A stretch of 64,000 bases of DNA, taken from Pontiellaceae bacterium B12227. Its GTDB lineage: Bacteria; Verrucomicrobiota; Kiritimatiellia; Kiritimatiellales; Pontiellaceae. Positions 1 through 8,526 of the stretch are shown one piece after another. The position numbers and the translations under genes were made by a program. The stretch is taken from contig JAROAZ010000019.1 in NCBI GenBank assembly GCA_029432775.1, positions 1-64,000 of the forward strand. Reading direction: 5' to 3'. The notes beneath the pieces were generated by a model. It was not told the DNA's origin, made no database searches, and saw nothing but the letters and a program-made list of their open reading frames with translations. The first letter of the stretch is position 1; each line of letters opens with the position of its first letter.

Positions 1-852
1 TGGGCGAAAGCCGGCGTCATGTTCCGCGAAACGAGTGATGCGGGGTCGAAAGAAGTGATGGTGGCGGTGCGGCCGGACAATCAGGTAACGATGCAGTATC
101 GGGACACAACCGACGGCTCCACAACATCCCTTGGGTTGTTTGGGGGTAGTTCAGATGATAAATGGATACGGCTCGTTCGTTCCGACAACGTATTTACCGG
201 TTATTATTCGACGGACGGATACAGCTGGACCGCCATGGCCACATCGACCGTCAGCATGGCCGGCGACTTGCAGCGCGGGCTTGCGGTAACCGCCCACGAT
301 GATGCCGATCTTTGCACGGCCACCTTCAGCATGGTGCCGCCCGCACCGACCGGCCTGACGGCTGTGGCCATTGACGCGGGCCAGATTGATCTGGAGTGGA
401 ATGCCGCCTCGGCTGCCACGGGATACAACCTGAAGCGCTCAACTACGAGCGGGGGACCATATGTTCTTGCCACCGGTGAACTTCCATCCACAAACCGCAG
501 CGATACCGGGCTCTCGGCCGGCACCAACTATTATTATGTCGTCTGCGGCACCTATCTGGAGGCTGAGGGCGATCCTTCAGCCGAAGTCTCCGCCATGCCT
601 TCCGCGCTGATCAATCCCGATGATGTCGTGATCGGGCCGGTTGAAATCGGTTCCGGTGGTTTCAACTTCACCTTCACCCATTCCGTACTCGGCCACAACT
701 ACCGTGTTCTGGCCTCGGAAGATCTGGTCGATCCGGACTGGCAGGTTGTGTCCGGCACCAATGCCGGCACCGGAGGCCTGCTGGAGTTTGATATTCCAAT
801 CATTGGAACCGGCACCAACCGGTTCTACAAACTCGAAACCTGGCGGCGTTAG
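1..852 (+). CDS. C-terminal part of a secreted multidomain protein (FN3 module)
   Basis: The reading frame is open from the first base, so the true start lies outside the window; an internal Met at base 19 is not the start. The first ~110 residues (KAGVMFRE, then VRPDNQVTMQYRD) look like the concanavalin-like beta-sandwich that often follows catalytic domains in secreted carbohydrate-active enzymes. Residues ~115-200 form a fibronectin type III domain (PAPTGLTAVAID to YYYVVCGTY). The last ~75 residues, ending FYKLETWRR, form a tail repeated almost exactly at the end of the next gene. The catalytic part, if any, is not visible, so the enzyme class is unknown. The tail encodes PIIG across a TTCCAATCATTGGAA palindrome. 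Confidence 0.8.
   Translation, partial: WAKAGVMFRETSDAGSKEVMVAVRPDNQVTMQYRDTTDGSTTSLGLFGGSSDDKWIRLVRSDNVFTGYYSTDGYSWTAMATSTVSMAGDLQRGLAVTAHDDADLCTATFSMVPPAPTGLTAVAIDAGQIDLEWNAASAATGYNLKRSTTSGGPYVLATGELPSTNRSDTGLSAGTNYYYVVCGTYLEAEGDPSAEVSAMPSALINPDDVVIGPVEIGSGGFNFTFTHSVLGHNYRVLASEDLVDPDWQVVSGTNAGTGGLLEFDIPIIGTGTNRFYKLETWRR
794..808. repeat. TTCCAA-N3-TTGGAA palindrome, copy 1
   Basis: Perfect 6-bp arms around TCA. It lies in coding sequence and is read as PIIG. Copy 2 occupies the homologous place in the next gene, so these two are not independent. Confidence 0.85.
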
Positions 853-907
853 CTATTATGCTGATACGCAAACCTTGATGGCTTTTTTGCATTTTGAGAG
901 GAAATTA

Positions 908-3900
908 ATGAATAAACTGGTGGCAATAGGTGCAGTAATGCTGTTGACGGGCGGGCTTGCCCAAGCGGCGAATATCACGTGGGGCTCCGTGACGGATTAT
1001 TCAACGGCGAGTGATGTGTCGACACAGGGAGTTTTGGTTGAGGCGATCAATGGATGCGGGACGGGTCTGCAGGTCAGCCCCACGGTGAATGGTGTTCTGT
1101 TTGTTAACACACCCTCTCTGTTGGGGAACGATACGGATACGTCCTTCTTCTTTGGAGATACAGGGGATTCCAATTATGACCTGCTGCTGAACAGCAAGGA
1201 TGCCGGTTCGGAAAGCAGCATTGCGGTTGGTGGCGGCCAGCTCGAGGTCGGCAAGGAATATTTGATCCAGCTTTGGTATCTAGACGAACGCTCTGGCTAT
1301 GATGAACGGGCTGCCATTTATGGCGACAGCCTCGGGAATGTCACGGCTCAGCTGAATGATCAGTATGTGATCGGTACGTTCACCGCCGATGGGTTCTCGC
1401 AGACCATTACGCTTGAAGGGGTGGGGACCGGTCCCCAGTTGACAGCGTACCAGCTTCGTGACCTGAGTAGCGCGGTGCCCGTAATCAGCTCAACCGCCGG
1501 GGAGACCGTAACCGGAAGTTTTTCGGTCGACATCGGCTTCTCAGAAAGTGTGACCGGTTTGACGGTGGGTGACCTTGTTGTTGTGAACGGCAGTGCGTCG
1601 GGATTGAGCGGTTCCGGAACGAGTTGGTCGGCAACCATTACGCCAACGAGCAACGGCGATGTGACCATTACATTGCCCTCCGATACGGTTTCCGACATTG
1701 ACGGACATGGAAATGTTGCATCCCAAACCTGGTTGGTAACCTATGTTGCGCCGGGCAGCGAGCAGCCGGTGCCGACGCTGAGCACGGCCACCGCTAACGT
1801 TACTGGGAACTACACGGTTCAGGTTAATTTTAGCGAACCCGTCACGGGGCTGGCGCTGGGCGATTTCGAAATTTCCGGCGGAACCTTGTCCGGTTTGACG
1901 GGATCAGGCGCAAACTATTTCGTTGTGGTCAGTCCGAATTTCGGCGGCGATGTTGTTCTGAGTCTACCGGCAAATTCTGTGACAGATACCGACGACGGCC
2001 TGCAGAACGTCGCATCTGATGAATTGGTGACCGCTTATTATGTCACCGTAACGGTCGCTTCTCCGGAAGCGCTCCTTCCTTATCTGGAGCAGGATAATGT
2101 CACCGCAACCTTGTCGCCGGGAACGTATGCCATCACGGCTGCTGATATTGCTGATGGCACATTCGGCGACCCCCGCCTGGTGTTTGCAGGAAGCAACAGT
2201 ACGTATGATTTTAGCGGGGCTACCATCAATATTGCTGCTGATGTTTATACCGAAGGTCACGGCATGAACCATATGCAGATTCTGGGGAATGACAATGTCC
2301 TGAAAAACCTGACCATGGTGGATCTGATCAATAAGTATGTGCCGGCGAGAAAGAGCGGTGGGGTAAGCATTGTCATGGATGGTAGGGGAAACCGGATTGA
2401 GGGCTTTCATGTAACCGCTAAAGGCTCCTATCCGTACGGCTATGGTGATTCGTTTGGGAAAGGCGGATCCAATAATACGATTGCTCATTCCAAACATAGT
2501 GCCTGTCTGGTGCGGGGAGAGTCGAATCACGTTAAAGACTGCACCTTCATCCACCGGTCGTATGGGCACTGTATCTTTATGCAGGCCGCCTCCAATCCCC
2601 TCATTGAGGGCTGTTATATTGAAGGTGAAATGCGTTCAACCGACGACATGTTGGCTGAGGAAGGCACGGGTTCCGCCGCCGATAATATTGATTTTTTAAC
2701 CACATGGGGATACCGGCTTCCTGCCGGATATATGATGAGCACCGGTGAAGGAGGTATCCGTGCTTATAACGCCGGAACAACCACTATTGACGGTATAACG
2801 TATCAGCGGGGCACCTCGAACCCGACCGTGATCGACTGTACCGTTAAGCATATGCGAGCCGGTGTTACACTGGCACATGCAACAGGGACTGTACTCGTTG
2901 AAAACTGTACGACGATCGGGTGTGAACAGGGATACGGAGTTGGTAGTGGCTCCGCCGTGAATTGTAGAGCAGACGTTTCATACGGCCACGCATTTAAGAG
3001 TACGTATGATAATGATAGCTGGGATATGGAGATCGAGATTATCCCTGCAGTTAATTCGTATTACAACGGCCAAAAATGCATTGCCTTTATCGGAATGGAC
3101 AATTCCACCCTTACGTTAACCGGAGGCGATCCCAATCTCCCTTCTGACTATCGAATTCAGGTTGGGGGAACGCTTGATGGTGTTCGCTTCCAGGAAGGGA
3201 GCCTGGACTACCAAAGCACCCATGATGGAAACAATAATACGATAATCAACCACACCGCTCATCCGATCGTTATTGCATCGGGAAGTTCCGGAAACACGGG
3301 CGAAACGTTTGGTTCGGTCACCGATAATGGTACGAACAATGATATCGTTTCCGTATGGATCCCCGACTATGGACTGACCGCTTCCACGAATACCAGTCAG
3401 ATCCTTCTCGACTGGAACACCGTGACCAATGCCTCGGGGTACACGGTAAAACGTGCCACTACTTCAGGAGGCCCTTACACCGCCATCGGAACGACCAATG
3501 GTATCACGTTTGTCGACACAACAGCTCTAAATGGAATTCTCTACTATTATATTGTCGCCGCCATCATCGACGGCAGCGAGACCGCCCCCAGCGGCGAAGT
3601 GACTGCCCTGTTCGGCTCGCCCCCGGCGAAGTTTATCATCGATTCAGGCGATGTGTCGGCCAGTGCCTATCAGGATCCTAATGTCCCGAGCAATACCATC
3701 GACGGCAATCTCGGAACCCGCTGGTCCGCACAGGGCGACGGCCAATGGATTCGCTACGACCTTGGAGCCGAGGTGAATGTGTATTCACTGGAGGTCGCAT
3801 GGCTGAACGGCGCCAGCCGCCAGTCCAGCTTCCATATCGAGACCTCCAACGACGACGCGAACTGGACCGCCCTCACAGCAACACTGCAAAGCTCAGGCAC

Positions 3901-4285
3901 CACCACTAATTTGGAAGCGGTTGCTGTAACACCCACGCTTGCGCGCTATGTGCGCATCGTCGGTCACGGTAATTCGGCCAATACGTGGAATAGCATCACC
4001 GAAGTGGAAATCTGGGGCACCATTCCCGCGCCTCCGTCCGTTCCTGTGATCGGGTCAGTAGAAATCAATTCGACCGGTTTCGGCGGGCAGGAGTTCACAC
4101 TTTCCGTTGCGCTTTCTGTGCTCGGCCAAAACTACAGGGTAGTGGCCGCCGAAAATCTGACCAGTCCGGACTGGCAAGTGGTGTCCGGTACAAATTCAGG
4201 TGACGGCGGCTTGCTGCCGATCAGCATTCCAATCATTGGAACCGATACCAACCGGTTCTACAAACTCGAAACCTGGCGGCAGTGA
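908..4285 (+). CDS. Secreted right-handed beta-helix protein with Ig-like, FN3 and discoidin modules
   Basis: The start at 908 gives a clear signal peptide (MNKLVAIGAVMLLTGGLAQA) and has GAGAGG just upstream. Rough order: an N-terminal beta-rich domain (20-190); two bacterial Ig-like repeats (192-278 and 287-380, each with SESVTGL/SEPVTGL and SGLSGSG-like motifs); a parallel beta-helix (385-810); FN3 (818-903); an F5/8 type C discoidin domain (912-1036); and a ~75-residue tail ending FYKLETWRQ. The helix contains PYGYGD at ~509 and SKHS with His ~530. Both motifs recur in the proteins at 37988 and 44770, so the three form one family. Beta-helix proteins of this type include polysaccharide lyases and glycosidases; a catalytic role here is inferred and the substrate is unknown. 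Confidence 0.85.
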   Translation: MNKLVAIGAVMLLTGGLAQAANITWGSVTDYSTASDVSTQGVLVEAINGCGTGLQVSPTVNGVLFVNTPSLLGNDTDTSFFFGDTGDSNYDLLLNSKDAGSESSIAVGGGQLEVGKEYLIQLWYLDERSGYDERAAIYGDSLGNVTAQLNDQYVIGTFTADGFSQTITLEGVGTGPQLTAYQLRDLSSAVPVISSTAGETVTGSFSVDIGFSESVTGLTVGDLVVVNGSASGLSGSGTSWSATITPTSNGDVTITLPSDTVSDIDGHGNVASQTWLVTYVAPGSEQPVPTLSTATANVTGNYTVQVNFSEPVTGLALGDFEISGGTLSGLTGSGANYFVVVSPNFGGDVVLSLPANSVTDTDDGLQNVASDELVTAYYVTVTVASPEALLPYLEQDNVTATLSPGTYAITAADIADGTFGDPRLVFAGSNSTYDFSGATINIAADVYTEGHGMNHMQILGNDNVLKNLTMVDLINKYVPARKSGGVSIVMDGRGNRIEGFHVTAKGSYPYGYGDSFGKGGSNNTIAHSKHSACLVRGESNHVKDCTFIHRSYGHCIFMQAASNPLIEGCYIEGEMRSTDDMLAEEGTGSAADNIDFLTTWGYRLPAGYMMSTGEGGIRAYNAGTTTIDGITYQRGTSNPTVIDCTVKHMRAGVTLAHATGTVLVENCTTIGCEQGYGVGSGSAVNCRADVSYGHAFKSTYDNDSWDMEIEIIPAVNSYYNGQKCIAFIGMDNSTLTLTGGDPNLPSDYRIQVGGTLDGVRFQEGSLDYQSTHDGNNNTIINHTAHPIVIASGSSGNTGETFGSVTDNGTNNDIVSVWIPDYGLTASTNTSQILLDWNTVTNASGYTVKRATTSGGPYTAIGTTNGITFVDTTALNGILYYYIVAAIIDGSETAPSGEVTALFGSPPAKFIIDSGDVSASAYQDPNVPSNTIDGNLGTRWSAQGDGQWIRYDLGAEVNVYSLEVAWLNGASRQSSFHIETSNDDANWTALTATLQSSGTTTNLEAVAVTPTLARYVRIVGHGNSANTWNSITEVEIWGTIPAPPSVPVIGSVEINSTGFGGQEFTLSVALSVLGQNYRVVAAENLTSPDWQVVSGTNSGDGGLLPISIPIIGTDTNRFYKLETWRQ
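4227..4241. repeat. TTCCAA-N3-TTGGAA palindrome, copy 2
   Basis: Perfect arms around TCA, read as PIIG. It sits in a tail of about 55 bases nearly identical to 793-848. Confidence 0.85.
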
Positions 4286-4343
4286 TTCGTTTTTTTTTCG
4301 TCCATTCTGGCTCTGCCTGCCGGAAGTGCTATATAGTTGAAGT

Positions 4344-5615
4344 ATGAACGAGATATCCCTTTTTACGTCCATCCTGCTCTTGTCGGCAATTGAAGCAATG
4401 GCGGCCTCTGTCAATGCCAGCGATGGCGGAAAGCCGTGGAGAAAAGAACAGGTCAAAGTCCTTAAAGCTGCCCGCAAGGTGGATGCCGTCAACCAGTACG
4501 GCGGCTACACAAAGAGGAAACTTAAAGCCACCGGTTTCTTCCAAACACTGGAAAAGTCCGGGAAGTGGTGGATGGTGGACCCGGAAGGGCATCCGTTCAT
4601 TATGATAGGGCTCAATTCGGTCGAGGCCGGACGGGTGGGGCGCTATGATTCAGAAGAATGGGCAAAGGAGACCTATGCCCTGATGAAGGAAAACGGTTTC
4701 AACACGATGGGCCGTTGGTCGGAGTCGGATGCCTTTAAAGCGGCAGGGGTTCCTGTTCCTTGGTGCAACACTACCAGTTTTGCAAAAGAATATGATAAGC
4801 GGCGCCCTCTAACCAATGGCGAACGCGGTTTCCCGAATGAAACGCTGCCCGTCTTTGACCCCGAATGGCTGGAGTTCTGCAAGCGCTATGCCGAAGATCA
4901 GGTTTCCCACCTGCAGGACGATCACTGGCTGATCGGCCATTTTTCCGACAATGAAATTCCGTTTCGTCCGGATGCTTTAGAAAAATATTTGTCTCTCCCG
5001 AGTGACGATGCCGGCTATAAGGGCGCGGTGGTCTGGATGCGCGAGAACAAGGTGAAGCAATCGAAGGTGAAGGACGAAGAAGTTCAAATGGCCTTTCTGA
5101 AGCACGTGGCCAGACTCTATTATGAAACAGTTGCATCAGCGCTTAAGAAAGCCGACCCAAATCACCTTTATCTCGGCAGCCGTCTGCACGGACGCTGCAT
5201 CAACGAAGCAACCGTTTCCGCCGCCGGTGCATGCGATATCATTTCGATCAACTATTACCACCGCTGGGAACCGGAAGAGGACCGGATGGAGGATTGGGAA
5301 GCATGGTCGGGCCGTCCTTTCTTTGTGAGTGAGTTTTATGCAATGAAGGTCTCCCGCAAAGATATCCCATCCGATGTGGGTGCAGGCTTCCGTGTGCTCA
5401 ATCACGAGGATGCCGCCGCGTTTTATCACACCCACACGGTTTCATTGTTGAAGGATGTGCCGAGCTGTGTCGGATGGCACTGGTTTAAGTACGCGGATGA
5501 TACGCCCGAGTGGCAAAAAGGCATTATTTCCAAGGATGGGAATGTTCATCAGATACTGCTGAATGGAATGAAAGTTATTAACGAGCAGGCCTATGCGCTT
5601 CGGGGTTTACGTTAA
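4344..5615 (+). CDS. Secreted agarase-like (GH50-type) glycoside hydrolase
   Basis: This 423-residue protein has a short hydrophobic N-terminus (MNEISLFTSILLLSAIEAMA). It then reads as a single TIM-barrel glycosidase: WWMVDPEGHPF at ~75 is the typical opening of beta-agarase-like enzymes. Glu204 in SDNEIPF is the likely acid/base and Glu330 in FVSEFYA the likely nucleophile, in the order expected for a retaining clan GH-A enzyme. DIISINYY precedes the nucleophile and GWHWFKYADD follows it, as in GH50-type agarases. No binding module is present. The family assignment is by motif resemblance only; a GH2/GH42-like or uncharacterised relative is possible. Expected action is exo-cleavage of an algal galactan or similar. 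FFQTLEK near residue 68 is encoded across an imperfect copy of the dispersed palindrome (4539-4553). Confidence 0.7.
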   Translation: MNEISLFTSILLLSAIEAMAASVNASDGGKPWRKEQVKVLKAARKVDAVNQYGGYTKRKLKATGFFQTLEKSGKWWMVDPEGHPFIMIGLNSVEAGRVGRYDSEEWAKETYALMKENGFNTMGRWSESDAFKAAGVPVPWCNTTSFAKEYDKRRPLTNGERGFPNETLPVFDPEWLEFCKRYAEDQVSHLQDDHWLIGHFSDNEIPFRPDALEKYLSLPSDDAGYKGAVVWMRENKVKQSKVKDEEVQMAFLKHVARLYYETVASALKKADPNHLYLGSRLHGRCINEATVSAAGACDIISINYYHRWEPEEDRMEDWEAWSGRPFFVSEFYAMKVSRKDIPSDVGAGFRVLNHEDAAAFYHTHTVSLLKDVPSCVGWHWFKYADDTPEWQKGIISKDGNVHQILLNGMKVINEQAYALRGLR

Positions 5616-5713
5616 TCTGCCTGCCTCCTCAAAAATGCGTTCTTCCGGACAACCTGGGAGCGAACGCAAAATCGGGAGCACGGGCCATCCACCTGAACAC
5701 GCCGAAAAAGGTG

Positions 5714-5733
5714 ATTTAACCTGTGGGTTAAAT
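5714..5733. promoter_or_regulatory. Perfect inverted repeat upstream of the S8 protease gene
   Basis: ATTTAACC-TGTG-GGTTAAAT is a perfect 8+4+8 palindrome about 90 bases before the protease start. Size and position suit an operator for a dimeric regulator, or a small hairpin. No T-run follows, so it is not an obvious terminator. Function is inferred. Confidence 0.4.
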
Positions 5734-5824
5734 GGGTAACTAAATGGATAATCGTTTTTCTTACGTTTCACGCTATAGTCCAGTGTTGGCTTAGTGAAGT
5801 ATGAATCAGAGGAGTGGGATCAGG

Positions 5825-8482
5825 ATGAGAATTATTGTTTTGTCTTTAAGTCTAGTGGCTTCCGTTACGTTTGCTCAGGAGTCCAATCAGGAAAGTAAAG
5901 CCGGACAAACCAATCGGTATACCCGGGCCATGTCCGTGCAGGATGCCAAAACAATGAAGGATGCGCGGAAGAAGCGGTCGGACATTTTATCGAAACGCCA
6001 TGACATGAAGGACCGGCAGACGCGGGGCGAATTGGTGCGTCAGCTGAGAGAGCTGGAGACGGAGCGCATGGCGGCCGTGCAGCGCCGTGCGGTCGCAGGG
6101 GGATGGAAGATACAGGGCAAACATTCCGATGGAAGAGGCTTCCGGTTGATCGATTTTGATGAGAAGGGTTTCCCCGTTTATGAGGAGGATATGAACGTCC
6201 AGGCCGCCACCACGACGGGCGCCGATGAAGTGCGCGATAGTGCCACCTTCCAGTCATCGGTTCAGGTCGAGGCCGAGCTAGCCTATCCGGATAACCACAG
6301 TGGCATCCAATTAGAGACCTGTACCGATACCGGAGGTGGACAAAATATCGCCTACATCGACAACGGGGACTGGGTCGAATACTCGATCGATATCCCGGCG
6401 GCGGGTCAATATAGCATTAATGTCCGAACCGCCTCGAAGAATAGCGGGACCATTAATCTCTCCGCCAACGGAACCTCGATCGGCAGCGTAGAAGTTCCAG
6501 ATACCAATGGTTGGCAGGCATGGACGACCGTCCGCACGCATGTATTCTTTGCCGCGGCCGGAACCCAGACACTGCGCATGGATTTTGTTGGCGACGGTAG
6601 TTCGTTGTTTAATGTCAATTGGTTCTCCTACAACCGTACCGTTATGATTGGGCAATGGGAGACGGGAACTCCGCGCCTTACGCATCAGGAACTCTCTGGA
6701 AAGGTTGCTGTATGGGATAGCGATGACACGGACACGAGCGATCATGCGACGCACGTTGCCGGTACCATGGTCTCCCGGGGCATTAATGCGGCAACGCTGG
6801 GAATGGCACCGGAAGCGTCCGTTGCATCGTTTGATTCCGGCAATGCTACCGCTGAAATGACGGCCAATGGTGCAGCTGCGCCCGGTACCACGAATCTCTA
6901 TCTTTCCAATCATTCCTATGGCATCTCAAAAGGCTGGTATTACTACGAGAGCGGCGGGTACTGGACCTTCCGAGGCACGTTTGTCGATGACGATGATCCA
7001 TCGACCGATTATGCGGAGGACTTCGGCCGCTATGCTTCCCGCTCCGTAGAGTGGGACGGCATTGCCTACAATCTTCCCTACTACCTGATTTTTAAATCCG
7101 CCGGGAATGAGCGGACGGATGTGCCGAAGGACGGCGCTACATGGAAAGATGGCTGGACTTCACTCAGCTACGATTCAACGAAACATCCGGCCGGCGACGG
7201 CGAGTATAAAGATGGGTGGGATAATATGACGGGAGCCGCGCTCTCGAAAAACCTGATCACCGTCGGCGCTTCCGATGCGGGAGTAGACGGTAGCGGCAAT
7301 CGCGATCCACAGGAGGCTTCGGCCGTGTCGTTCAGCTCGCGCGGCCCAACGGATGACGGACGCATTAAGCCGGATCTCCACGGAAACGGGACGAGTGTAA
7401 TATCGTCTACGGCTGGTAGCGACACGAGTACTGGGAGTTACCAGGGAACGAGCATGTCTTCACCGAATTGCTGCGGGTCGGCCGCGCTGCTGATTGACTA
7501 CTACACATCCCGCTGTTCCGGTTCCATGCGTGCCAGCACCCTGAAAGCGCTGATCCTCCATACGGCGGATGATCGAGGTAAAACCGGACCGGACTATAAA
7601 TACGGATGGGGCATCATGAACACCCAGGCGGCCGCAGATGTGATCAAGGCGCACGCTGATAATGTGGGTGGCGGGGCCATGATCGAATCCTCGGTTAGCA
7701 CCGGCATTACCTCGCGTTCGCGTACTTTCAACTGGGACGGTACCTCGCCGCTGCGCGTGACGCTTTGCTGGACCGATCCGCCCGCAACGGAAATGGATGG
7801 GCACGACAACCGTACGAAAGCACTCGTTAACGACCTGAATCTCAAGGTCATTGGCCCCGGCGGAACGCATTATCCTTATGTGACGCGATATGTCGCGAAT
7901 GGGGGATGGGTAGTGAGTAACATTGATAAAAATGCGACGACCGGGATTAATGATGTGGACAATGTGGAGCAGGTCTATCTCGCCGCGCCGACCGCCGGCG
8001 ACTATACGATCATAGTCGATTATGCCGGCACGCTGACGAACGGAGAGCAGATCTATTCGCTCGTCGTTACCGGCAATTCCGCGGCGGAGCTGACAGAGCT
8101 GGAAGAGTGGCGGTCGGATTACTTTGGCACCACCTTTGGTGCCGGTGACACGGCGGACGATGCTGACTACGACGAGGACGGACTGGTTAACCTTATGGAA
8201 TTCGGGTTAGCGACAGCTCCGATCGTTTTAAATTCAGACCCAGTCATTTTCTCGGTTGATTCGTCCGATGCGGAATTGACGTTTCCTCGCAATCTCAGTT
8301 CAACGAATGACTATGATCTTGAAGTCATCTGGTCGGACAACCTGTTATCCAACAACTGGTCCACCATGAGCGTGATTGAAAATATCCTCAGCGAAAGCGG
8401 GTCGGTGCAACAGGTTGAGTCGTCGCTGCCCGTGGGCGATTCCACCAACCGCTACTTCCGGCTTCGGATGAATAAGAAGTAA
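5825..8482 (+). CDS. Secreted subtilisin-like (S8) protease with a CBM6-like module
   Basis: The start at 5825 gives MRIIVLSLSLVASVTFA, a good signal peptide, with AGAGGAG upstream; an in-frame ATG at 5801 is possible. After a charged propeptide-like stretch, residues ~140-265 resemble a CBM6-type beta-sandwich (VEAELAYP, DNGDWVEYSIDI, FNVNWFSY). The S8 domain follows: His307 in SDHATHVAGT and Ser543 in GTSMSSP are clear. Where the catalytic Asp is expected (ADTG in KP-43-type proteases) the sequence reads QWETG with Glu279. A beta-sandwich follows, then an Asp-rich calcium-binding-like motif (DADYDEDGLVNLMEF) common near C-termini of secreted PVC proteins. It probably cleaves extracellular proteins or glycoproteins bound to polysaccharide. 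Whether Glu279 supports full activity is uncertain. Confidence 0.85.
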   Translation: MRIIVLSLSLVASVTFAQESNQESKAGQTNRYTRAMSVQDAKTMKDARKKRSDILSKRHDMKDRQTRGELVRQLRELETERMAAVQRRAVAGGWKIQGKHSDGRGFRLIDFDEKGFPVYEEDMNVQAATTTGADEVRDSATFQSSVQVEAELAYPDNHSGIQLETCTDTGGGQNIAYIDNGDWVEYSIDIPAAGQYSINVRTASKNSGTINLSANGTSIGSVEVPDTNGWQAWTTVRTHVFFAAAGTQTLRMDFVGDGSSLFNVNWFSYNRTVMIGQWETGTPRLTHQELSGKVAVWDSDDTDTSDHATHVAGTMVSRGINAATLGMAPEASVASFDSGNATAEMTANGAAAPGTTNLYLSNHSYGISKGWYYYESGGYWTFRGTFVDDDDPSTDYAEDFGRYASRSVEWDGIAYNLPYYLIFKSAGNERTDVPKDGATWKDGWTSLSYDSTKHPAGDGEYKDGWDNMTGAALSKNLITVGASDAGVDGSGNRDPQEASAVSFSSRGPTDDGRIKPDLHGNGTSVISSTAGSDTSTGSYQGTSMSSPNCCGSAALLIDYYTSRCSGSMRASTLKALILHTADDRGKTGPDYKYGWGIMNTQAAADVIKAHADNVGGGAMIESSVSTGITSRSRTFNWDGTSPLRVTLCWTDPPATEMDGHDNRTKALVNDLNLKVIGPGGTHYPYVTRYVANGGWVVSNIDKNATTGINDVDNVEQVYLAAPTAGDYTIIVDYAGTLTNGEQIYSLVVTGNSAAELTELEEWRSDYFGTTFGAGDTADDADYDEDGLVNLMEFGLATAPIVLNSDPVIFSVDSSDAELTFPRNLSSTNDYDLEVIWSDNLLSNNWSTMSVIENILSESGSVQQVESSLPVGDSTNRYFRLRMNKK

Positions 8483-8526
8483 ACGCCGGTTTCAGATCGA
8501 GCCCTTTAAGGGCGAGGGCTATTAAG

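Noticed and set aside
5636..5668. TGCGTTC...GAACGCA stem after the agarase-like gene as a terminator
   Set aside because: The stem is flanked by A-runs rather than followed by T-runs on the + strand, and there is no - strand gene to terminate.
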